NCBI GenBank assembly: GCA_002340765.1
Contig: DDMS01000057.1
Coordinates: 1 to 5,917, forward strand
Reading direction: 5' to 3'
DNA length: 5,917 bases
DNA from: Flavobacteriaceae bacterium UBA2540
GTDB taxonomy: Bacteria; Bacteroidota; Bacteroidia; Flavobacteriales; Flavobacteriaceae
How positions within the stretch are numbered: position 1 is the first letter of the stretch; the number at the start of each line of letters is the position of its first letter. Both the position numbers and the translations under genes were made by a program. Under the pieces are notes generated by a model. The model was not told where the DNA came from, did no database searches, and was given only the letters and a program-made list of their open reading frames with translations. Shown here piece after piece: positions 1-5,917 of this stretch.

Positions 1-513
1 TTGTTTTTCCAGACAAATAAATATTTCCAGAACCACCAATATTAGCGTTCAATTCTTTTGTGTCGATTTGTAATTTGATATTTCCAGAACCACCCAAAGA
101 AACTGATAATTCATTGCTTTTGAAAATTCCGATATTGCTTAAATTTCCAGAGCCAACCAAAGAAATTTTACTAATATTAGTGATTGGAACAGTCACAGTT
201 AATTTTTTTGTTGTTTGGATATTTGTGTTTTTTTTGTACTTAATTTGAAGCGTATTTCCACTCAACTTCGTTTCTATAAATGAAAAAATATTTTCTTCAC
301 CTTCAATTTTAATGTTTCCTTCTTTTCCTTTTACAAGCAAAACATCAAACGAACCACCTACACTAATTTTATCGTATTCTGAAAATAGTTCTATTTATTG
401 AAACAACTTTACCATTTCCTTTAATTTTCTCTCCATTTCCAGTCCAATTTTGAGCGTTTAAAATAAAAAGTAAATAATAAAATAAGAGTGGTAAATATTG
501 ATTTTTGATTCAT
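1..513 (-). pseudogene. Head GIN / DUF2807-like secreted protein, 5' part, frameshifted, runs off left edge
   Basis: Read on the minus strand from ATG at 513, the sequence gives a hydrophobic signal-peptide-like start (MNQKSIFTTLILLFTF) and then stops after 30 codons (TAA at 423-421). The natural continuation LNAQNWTGNGEKIKGNGKVVSINR lies one frame over (about 468-390). The rest, starting ELFSEYDKISVGGSFDVLLV, lies in the third frame and stays open from about 391 to the window edge. Joined, these give a signal peptide ending in NAQ, a mature N-terminus, and three repeats (VGSGNLSN, LGGSGNIKL, IGGSGNIYL) with the alternating-strand look of the DUF2807 'putative auto-transporter adhesin, head GIN domain' family common in Bacteroidota. 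The role is poorly known; an envelope or surface location is inferred from the signal peptide. The first break sits at a five-base A run (465-469 on the plus strand), the second near 389-394. Either the gene is decaying or the sequence has two indel errors. Family assignment is from motif recognition only. Confidence 0.75.
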
Positions 514-576
514 TATGTTTTTTGTTAGGCTGAACTATTTATTAAATTTTGCTTAAAATATTTTGAAAAATCAGGC

Positions 577-584
577 CAAAATTA
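577..584 (-). promoter_or_regulatory. Candidate -7 promoter element (TAATTTTG) for the DUF2807-like gene
   Basis: On the minus strand this reads TAATTTTG, an exact match to the Bacteroidota -7 consensus TAnnTTTG, 63 bases upstream of the ATG at 513. No TTTG-like -33 element is seen at the usual 19-21 base spacing; the nearest TTG on this strand (613-611) is 26 bases away. In DNA this AT-rich a chance match is quite possible. Confidence 0.35.
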
Positions 585-633
585 CGTGATTATAATTTAG
601 GTATAATAATCAATTTGTTGTGTTACTTTAATA

Positions 634-655
634 AAAAAAATCAAACGATTTTTTT
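634..655. repeat. Small inverted repeat in the divergent intergenic region
   Basis: AAAAAAATC (634-642) and GATTTTTTT (647-655) are perfect 9-base inverted arms around the four-base loop AAAC. Only the loop-closing pair is G:C, so the hairpin is weak. On the plus strand it ends in a T run like a poor intrinsic terminator. It could equally be a chance product of local A and T tracts. No function is assigned. Confidence 0.3.
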
Positions 656-855
656 AAGACGTTATTGTATTCCAATTGTTACATCTTTTCAATTTAAAAA
701 ACTATTTTTTAGGAAAGTCAATTAGTTTCTTTGGCATAACAATTGAACTAAAAATTTAAATTAATCATAATTTTCTATTTAAATTATTGATTATTATTAC
801 TTTAGATTTAAATGAATGATATTGATAATTAGAAAAACTAAAAATCAGTGTCAGA

Positions 856-3327
856 ATGACAGATAAATATAAAATGAGCAAAACAAAAATTATTAAGTTA
901 GACAGTTTGTCGTTTCAAAATATTATGAGCGAAGATTCAGAATTGATTCCATTAATGACACCTGAGGATGAAGAAATTATCAATAAAGAGAGCGTTCCAG
1001 AAATATTGCCAATTCTTCCCTTAAGAAATACTGTTTTATTTCCAGGAGTTGTCATTCCAATTACGGCAGGAAGAGACAAGTCAATTCAGTTGATAAAAGA
1101 TGCAAATAAAGGCAATAAAATTATTGGAGTTGTTGCGCAACGAAATGAAGATATTGAAGAACCAACTTTGAAAGATATTCATAAAGTAGGTGTTGTTGCA
1201 CAAATATTACGCGTTTTAAAAATGCCTGATGGAAATACAACCATTATTATTCAAGGAAAAAAAAGATTTGAAATTAACCAAATTATTGAAGAAAAACCTT
1301 ATTTAAAAGCAAGCGTAAAAGAAGCTGTTGAAGATCGTGAAATTGATGATATTAAAGAGTTTGAAGCGATTATTGATTCTATCAAAGAAATGGCATTGGA
1401 AATTATTAGAGAAAATCCAATGTTGCCTTCAGAAGCTTCATTTGCTATAAAAAATATTCATTCAAATTCATTTTTAGTAAATTTTATTGCTTCGAATATG
1501 GATTTAAGTTTAGGGCAAAAGCAAGAAATTTTAGAAAAAGACAATCTAAAAGAACGTGCATTGTTAACGCTTAAAAACCTGAACAAAGAGTTGCAAAAAT
1601 TACAATTAAAAAACGATATTCATTCAAGAACACGTGAAGACTTAGACCAACAACAAAGAGAATATTATTTAAATCAGCAATTAAAAACCATTCAAGAAGA
1701 ATTGGGTGGTGTTTCTTATGATCAAGAATTAGAAGAAATGCAACTTCTAGCCAAATCAAAAAAATGGACTAAAGAAGTAAGTATTACTTTCGACAAGGAG
1801 TTGCAACGTTTGAGAAGAATGAACCCTCAAGCAGCTGAATATGGCATGCAAAGAAGTTATTTAGAATTACTTTTGGAATTGCCTTGGGGCAAATTTACGC
1901 AAGATAAATTTGATTTAAAACGTGCTCAAAAAATTCTTAACAGAGACCATTTTGGGTTAGAAAAAGTAAAAGAGCGAATCATTGAACATTTAGCAGTTTT
2001 AAAATTAAAAGGAGATATGAAATCCCCTATTTTGTGTTTGTATGGTCCTCCAGGAGTTGGAAAAACATCTTTAGGAAAATCAATTGCAGAATCTTTAGGA
2101 CGAAAATATTTAAGAATGTCTTTAGGGGGTCTGCGTGATGAAGCAGAAATTCGTGGTCACAGAAAAACATATATTGGAGCCATGCCTGGAAGGTTGATTA
2201 ATAATTTGAAAAAAGCAGGTTCTTCAAATCCTGTTTTTGTGTTGGATGAAATTGATAAATTAGGACAAAGTCATCAAGGAGATCCATCTTCTGCGATGTT
2301 AGAAGTATTGGACCCTGAACAAAATGAGTCATTTTATGACAACTATTTGGAAGTTGGATACGATTTATCAAAAGTACTCTTTATCGCAACAGCCAATAAT
2401 TTAAGTCAAATTCCGTTGGTTTTGCGCGATAGGATGGAAATGATTAATGTTTCAGGATATACCATCGAAGAAAAAGTTGAAATTGCTAGGAAGCATTTAG
2501 TTCCAAAACAGCTAAAAGAGCATGGCATCACTTCAAAAGATTTGAAATTGGGAAAGACACAAATTGAGCAAATTGTTGAGGGATATACTCGTGAATCTGG
2601 AGTTCGTGGTTTGGAAAAACAAATCGCAAAAGTAGTTCGATTTGCAGCTAAATCAATTGCTCTGGAAGAAATTTATGAGGTGGTTTTATGTTCAGAAAAA
2701 ATTGAAGATATTCTTGGTCCGCCAAGAAATATGGACAAATATGAAAATAATGGAGTTGCAGGCGTTGTTACTGGGTTGGCTTGGACAAGTGTTGGAGGTG
2801 ATATTTTGTTTATAGAATCTATTTTATCTAAAGGAAAAGGACTGCTTTCTATCACAGGAAATCTTGGAACAGTAATGAAAGAATCTGCCACGATTGCATT
2901 GCAATATATTAAATCTCACGCAGAGGATTTTGGTATCAAACCTGAAATTTTAGAAAAACATAATGTGCATATTCACGTTCCTGAAGGAGCAACTCCAAAG
3001 GATGGTCCAAGTGCAGGAATTACGATGTTAACATCTTTAGTTTCTTCATACACTCAAAGAAAAGTAAAAAATAAATTGGCAATGACTGGCGAAATCACAT
3101 TGCGTGGAAGGGTGCTTCCTGTTGGCGGAATTAAAGAGAAAATTTTAGCAGCCAAAAGAGCCAATATCACAGAAATTATTTTGTGCGAAGAAAACAGAAA
3201 AGATATTCTTGAAATAAAAGAAAGTTATTTAAAAGGACTGACTTTTCATTATGTTTATGATATGAAGCAAGTCATTGAAGTTGCATTGACAAAGCAAAAA
3301 GTAGCAAATGCCAAGAAATTAGATTAA
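856..3327 (+). CDS. lon: ATP-dependent Lon protease (LonA type), complete
   Basis: Lon is a cytoplasmic ring-forming AAA+ serine protease that unfolds and degrades damaged and some regulatory proteins. Numbering from the ATG at 856 (823 residues), an acidic N-terminal extension (to about 48) leads into the Lon substrate-binding domain, beginning PILPLRNTVLFPGVVIP (52-68), and a long helical, probably coiled-coil segment (about 236-285). The ATPase follows: Walker A GPPGVGKT (397-404), Walker B VFVLDEID (460-467), sensor-1 region FIATANN (509-515), arginine finger in RDRME (R526), and the sensor-2 segment YTRESGVRGLE (577-587). The protease domain (about 635-815) has catalytic Ser719 in PKDGPSAG and Lys762 in GGIKEK, 43 residues apart as in the E. 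coli S679/K722 dyad. All catalytic motifs are intact. The start may be the in-frame ATG at 874 (817 residues, beginning MSKTKIIKLDSLS), which resembles what I recall of flavobacterial Lon starts; neither ATG has a clear Shine-Dalgarno. The gene is a lone unit, convergent with the E1 gene. Confidence 0.97.
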   Translation: MTDKYKMSKTKIIKLDSLSFQNIMSEDSELIPLMTPEDEEIINKESVPEILPILPLRNTVLFPGVVIPITAGRDKSIQLIKDANKGNKIIGVVAQRNEDIEEPTLKDIHKVGVVAQILRVLKMPDGNTTIIIQGKKRFEINQIIEEKPYLKASVKEAVEDREIDDIKEFEAIIDSIKEMALEIIRENPMLPSEASFAIKNIHSNSFLVNFIASNMDLSLGQKQEILEKDNLKERALLTLKNLNKELQKLQLKNDIHSRTREDLDQQQREYYLNQQLKTIQEELGGVSYDQELEEMQLLAKSKKWTKEVSITFDKELQRLRRMNPQAAEYGMQRSYLELLLELPWGKFTQDKFDLKRAQKILNRDHFGLEKVKERIIEHLAVLKLKGDMKSPILCLYGPPGVGKTSLGKSIAESLGRKYLRMSLGGLRDEAEIRGHRKTYIGAMPGRLINNLKKAGSSNPVFVLDEIDKLGQSHQGDPSSAMLEVLDPEQNESFYDNYLEVGYDLSKVLFIATANNLSQIPLVLRDRMEMINVSGYTIEEKVEIARKHLVPKQLKEHGITSKDLKLGKTQIEQIVEGYTRESGVRGLEKQIAKVVRFAAKSIALEEIYEVVLCSEKIEDILGPPRNMDKYENNGVAGVVTGLAWTSVGGDILFIESILSKGKGLLSITGNLGTVMKESATIALQYIKSHAEDFGIKPEILEKHNVHIHVPEGATPKDGPSAGITMLTSLVSSYTQRKVKNKLAMTGEITLRGRVLPVGGIKEKILAAKRANITEIILCEENRKDILEIKESYLKGLTFHYVYDMKQVIEVALTKQKVANAKKLD

Positions 3328-3374
3328 AAAAAGGTTAAAAATTTTTTGGAAGTTTTTAATTTTATTAAAAAAAA
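3328..3374. terminator. Possible bidirectional terminator between convergent lon and E1 genes
   Basis: Only 37 bases separate the two stop codons. They contain TTAAAAA (3335-3341) pairing with TTTTTAA (3353-3359) across an 11-base loop. The same TTTTTAA can instead pair with TTAAAAA at 3365-3371 across a five-base loop; this second arm includes the E1 stop codon. Each fold leaves T-rich sequence on one strand, as expected for transcripts arriving from both sides. The stems have no G:C pairs, so they are weak by textbook terminator standards; the call rests mainly on the convergent layout. Confidence 0.4.
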
Positions 3375-5818
3375 CTCTTAAATTTTTGCGGATTACTCTC
3401 ATGCATAATTTCGTATATTTTTTCAAAAATATCTTCTGTGGAAGGTTTTGAAAAATAATCACCATCTGTACCATAAGCAGGTCTGTGAGCTTTTGCAGTT
3501 AGTGTTGCAGGTTTGCTATCCAAATATACATAGCAATTTTGTGTCTCTAAAATCTCTTGTAAAATATAAGCGGAAGCTCCTCCAGGAACGTCTTCATCTA
3601 CGACCAATAATTTATTGGTTTTCATCACACTTTTTACACAATCGTGATTTAAATCAAAAGGCAATAAACTTTGAGCATCAATAATTTCAATATCAATTCC
3701 CATTTGAGTTAATTCTTTAGCAGCTTCTTCTACCAAACGCAATGTAGATCCATAAGAAACAACTGTTATATCTGAACCATTTTTGATGGTTTCAACAACA
3801 CCAATGGGAGTTTTAAATTCACCAAGATTTGTTGGCAATTCTTCTTTCAAACGATACCCATTCAAACATTCAATCACCAAAGCAGGATCATCACCTTCTA
3901 ATAAGGTGTTATAAAATCCGGCTGCTTTTGTCATATTTCTAGGGACTAACACATGAATTCCTCTCATTGTATTGATAATACCCCCCAAAGGCGAGCCTGC
4001 ATGCCAAATTCCTTCCAATCTGTGACCACGAGTTCTTACTATTAAAGGAGCTTTTTGTTTTCCGAAAGTTCTATAACGCAATGTTGCTAAATCATCACTC
4101 ATGATTTGAAAAGCATACAACAAATAATCCAAATATTGTACTTCTGCAATCGGACGCAAACCACGCATTGCTAATCCAATTCCTTGACCAATAATGGTTG
4201 CTTCTCTAATGCCAGTGTCAGAAATTCGGATTTTGCCAAATTTCTCTTGCAATCCTTCCAAACCTTGATTTACATCGCCAATAAAGCCAGTATCTTCTCC
4301 AAAAATCACTACTTCTGGATGTTTTTCAAGAAGCACATCAAAATTATCTCGCATTATAATCCTACCATCTACATTATTTTTTTCCTGAGAATAAGTGGGA
4401 TGTTTTTCAGCGATTTTCAAAACACTTTTTTCAGAATTGTTTATCAAATGTGAAGAATATTTATCAAAAGCAATTTCTAATGATGATTTTATAAACTGCT
4501 TTAAAGCAGTTTTTTCATGAAAATCCTCATCTTTTAGATAGCGCAAAGATTTTCTTGCGGTTGATAAAATATCTTTTCTTGTTGGTTCAACAAGTTTTTC
4601 TAAATCAGTTTTATATTTGTTTATAAATGTGCCGTTTTTACTTTTTTGAACAACGTTTTCTAAAATTTTTACGGCTTTGGAAAGGTCGATTTTTATATCA
4701 TTCAGATAGGCGTTCCAGGCATCTCTTCTTGCGTTTGTAACTTCTTTTTTCGCTTCTTTTTCAATAAGTATTAATTCCTCTTCAGATGCTACGAAACTTA
4801 GAATTTCTCCATTTTCGGTTTCTAATTCAAACTCTAAAATCCATTCACGGAATTTAGCGATACAATCATAGTCTTTTTCCCATTGCAAACGCTTTTTTTC
4901 TTTATATCGTTCATGTGAACCAGAGGAAGAATGACCTTGAGGTTGTGTTAATTCTTTTACATGAATCAATATAGGAACGTGTTCTTCACGAGCAATAGTT
5001 GCTGCTTTTTGATAAACATCCATCAATTGCACATAATCCCAACCATTAACCACAAATATTTCGAAGCCATTATGTTTAAAATCACGCTGAAATCCTTTTA
5101 AAATCTCTGAAATACTTTCTTTAGTAGTTTGGTATTTTGCATGTACTGAAATTCCGTATTCATCATCCCAAACACTCATTACCATTGGAACTTGCAATAC
5201 ACCTGCAGCATTTATAGCTTCAAAAAATAACCCTTCACTTGTACTTGCGTTTCCAATTGTTCCCCAAGCAATTTCATTTCCATTGATAGAAAAATTGGTG
5301 TTTTTTTGAACGCTTTTCTCGTTTCTATATATCTTTGAGGCTTGTGCTAATCCCAATAAACGAGGCATTTGACCAGCAGTTGGAGAAATATCAGCACTTG
5401 AATTGTATTGCTTTGTAAGGTTTTTCCAACTTCCATCTTCATTCAAACTATGAGTAGCAAAATGACCTCCCATTTGTCTTCCTGCAGACATTGGATCTGC
5501 TTTGATATCCGCATGAGCGTATAAACCTGCAAAAAATTGTTGAGCAGTTAATTCGCCTATTGCCATCATGAAAGTTTGATCGCGGTAATATCCAGACCTA
5601 AAATCACCTTTTTTGAAAGCTTTTGCTAAAGCTAATTGTGGAATTTCTTTTCCATCACCAAAAATCCCAAACTTTCCTTTTCCTGTTAAAACTTCACGTC
5701 TACCAAGCAAACTGCACTCTCTACTTATTTTTGCAATTTTAAAGTCGTTGAGAACCTCCCTTTTAAAATCGTTAAATGAAATTTCTTTTGAAGTAGCAGT
5801 CTTTGTTTCTTGCAACAT
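3365..5818 (-). CDS. Fused alpha/beta E1 component of a 2-oxoacid dehydrogenase complex, probably branched-chain
   Basis: This 817-residue protein joins both E1 chains. E1 uses thiamine diphosphate (ThDP) to decarboxylate a 2-oxoacid and pass the acyl group to the lipoyl arm of E2. The alpha half (about 30-330) has GYYRDQ (76-81), GRQMGGHF (113-120), the ThDP/Mg motif region beginning GNASTSEG (189-196) and ending WDDEYGIS (217-224), and GHSSSGSHERY (295-305), which aligns by eye with the phosphorylation-loop segment of mammalian branched-chain E1 alpha. A helical, charged linker of about 150 residues follows. The beta half (about 485-810) has FGEDTG (506-511), DTGIRE with the probable cofactor-activating Glu539, IAEVQYLDY (557-565), WHAGSP with probable catalytic His606, and DEDVPGG (741-747) in the C-terminal transketolase-like domain. 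Asp/Glu and Asn of the usual GDG...NN motif appear as Asn190 and Asp219. Start: the ATG at 5818 has a -7-like promoter element just upstream. No E2, E3 or lipoylation gene is in the window, so substrate is unproven; pyruvate is the alternative to branched-chain oxoacids. Confidence 0.92.
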   Translation of the reverse strand: MLQETKTATSKEISFNDFKREVLNDFKIAKISRECSLLGRREVLTGKGKFGIFGDGKEIPQLALAKAFKKGDFRSGYYRDQTFMMAIGELTAQQFFAGLYAHADIKADPMSAGRQMGGHFATHSLNEDGSWKNLTKQYNSSADISPTAGQMPRLLGLAQASKIYRNEKSVQKNTNFSINGNEIAWGTIGNASTSEGLFFEAINAAGVLQVPMVMSVWDDEYGISVHAKYQTTKESISEILKGFQRDFKHNGFEIFVVNGWDYVQLMDVYQKAATIAREEHVPILIHVKELTQPQGHSSSGSHERYKEKKRLQWEKDYDCIAKFREWILEFELETENGEILSFVASEEELILIEKEAKKEVTNARRDAWNAYLNDIKIDLSKAVKILENVVQKSKNGTFINKYKTDLEKLVEPTRKDILSTARKSLRYLKDEDFHEKTALKQFIKSSLEIAFDKYSSHLINNSEKSVLKIAEKHPTYSQEKNNVDGRIIMRDNFDVLLEKHPEVVIFGEDTGFIGDVNQGLEGLQEKFGKIRISDTGIREATIIGQGIGLAMRGLRPIAEVQYLDYLLYAFQIMSDDLATLRYRTFGKQKAPLIVRTRGHRLEGIWHAGSPLGGIINTMRGIHVLVPRNMTKAAGFYNTLLEGDDPALVIECLNGYRLKEELPTNLGEFKTPIGVVETIKNGSDITVVSYGSTLRLVEEAAKELTQMGIDIEIIDAQSLLPFDLNHDCVKSVMKTNKLLVVDEDVPGGASAYILQEILETQNCYVYLDSKPATLTAKAHRPAYGTDGDYFSKPSTEDIFEKIYEIMHESNPQKFKSFF

Positions 5819-5838
5819 AATTTTTATTTTAACAGTAA

Positions 5839-5846
5839 CAAATATA
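5839..5846 (-). promoter_or_regulatory. Candidate -7 promoter element (TATATTTG) for the E1 gene
   Basis: On the minus strand this reads TATATTTG, an exact match to the Bacteroidota -7 consensus TAnnTTTG, ending 20 bases before the ATG at 5818. Transcription would start about 10-16 bases before the ATG, giving a very short leader. At the -33 spacing there is only a T/A tract and no TTTG, so the match is half a promoter. The bases just before the ATG (TAAAATAAAAATT) are A/T-only with no Shine-Dalgarno, typical of the phylum. The rest of 5819-5917 shows no gene. Confidence 0.45.
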
Positions 5847-5917
5847 AATTTTTATAATTGATTTTTTAAAAATATTTGTAAAATTTAAGAATATGATAAA
5901 ATATTTAACAATTATCA

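Larger units (their letters stand above)
514..855. other. Divergent intergenic region, AT-rich, no gene seen
   Basis: These 342 bases separate the starts of the minus-strand DUF2807-like gene and plus-strand lon. I find no convincing coding frame, tRNA or structured RNA. It should hold both promoters. For lon no good TAnnTTTG match with a -33 partner was found: TCAATTTG (610-617), TTTCTTTG (726-733) and TACTTTAG (798-805) each miss the consensus by one base and lack a TTG at the right distance. TACTTTAG would give the shortest leader, about 45-65 bases. The region also holds a small A/T hairpin, listed separately. Confidence 0.6.

Noticed and set aside
23..157. Direct repeats of ATTTCCAGAACCACC and close variants on the plus strand, at about 23, 79 and 142.
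   Set aside because: They are the minus-strand codons for the GGSGN turns of the DUF2807-like repeats. Spacing and reading frame fit protein repeats, not CRISPR or regulatory DNA repeats.
60..248. A 62-codon plus-strand open frame with hydrophobic residues.
   Set aside because: It lies antisense to the DUF2807-like coding sequence, whose minus-strand frame gives recognisable repeats. The hydrophobic look comes from A-rich Lys/Asn codons read in reverse.
389..469. Programmed ribosomal frameshifting as the explanation for the three-frame gene.
   Set aside because: Two successive +1 shifts within about 80 bases would be needed in one small exported protein, and no recognised slippery site with a stimulatory structure is apparent. 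Indels or sequence errors are simpler.
743..771. A sigma-70-like pair TTGAAC - 17 bases - CATAAT upstream of lon.
   Set aside because: The match is to the E. coli consensus, but the primary sigma factor of Bacteroidota prefers TTTG/TAnnTTTG elements, and TATAAT-like strings are expected by chance in DNA this AT-rich.
4184..4453. Short plus-strand open frames inside the E1 gene, such as this 89-codon one and others near 3448 and 5613.
   Set aside because: They are antisense to conserved E1 sequence, show no recognisable domain, and have no start context; they are reverse-strand shadows.

Overview
The window reads as a chromosomal fragment from a Bacteroidota bacterium, most likely a member of the Flavobacteriaceae. 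The grounds are strongly AT-rich DNA, AT-rich translation starts without clear Shine-Dalgarno sequences, matches to the Bacteroidota -7 promoter element TAnnTTTG, a Lon protease with the long acidic N-terminus usual in that phylum, a single-chain alpha/beta E1 dehydrogenase, and a GGSGN-repeat 'head GIN' (DUF2807-like) exported protein. Genus cannot be told from this sequence.

Layout: (1) Bases 1-513, minus strand, hold the 5' part of a DUF2807-like secreted protein gene that runs off the left edge. Its signal peptide, mature N-terminus and repeat region lie in three different frames, so it is broken by two small indels, or the sequence carries errors there. (2) Bases 514-855 are a very AT-rich divergent intergenic region with a -7-like promoter element for the minus-strand gene and a small A/T hairpin. 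(3) Bases 856-3327, plus strand, encode a complete ATP-dependent Lon protease. (4) Bases 3328-3364 separate two convergent genes and carry overlapping A/T hairpins that may act as a bidirectional terminator. (5) Bases 3365-5818, minus strand, encode a complete 817-residue fused E1 component (alpha then beta) of a 2-oxoacid dehydrogenase complex, probably branched-chain. (6) Bases 5819-5917 are its upstream region, with an exact TAnnTTTG element 20 bases before the start codon.

The genes do not form an operon: each is transcribed away from or toward its neighbour. Lon does cytoplasmic protein quality control, the E1 feeds oxidative decarboxylation of 2-oxoacids, and the DUF2807-like protein would be exported. 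I see no mobile element, CRISPR, tRNA, rRNA or defence system, and no evidence of a new multi-gene system. The points most worth checking are the double frameshift in the DUF2807-like gene and a reciprocal Asp/Asn change in the thiamine-diphosphate/Mg motif of the E1 alpha half.
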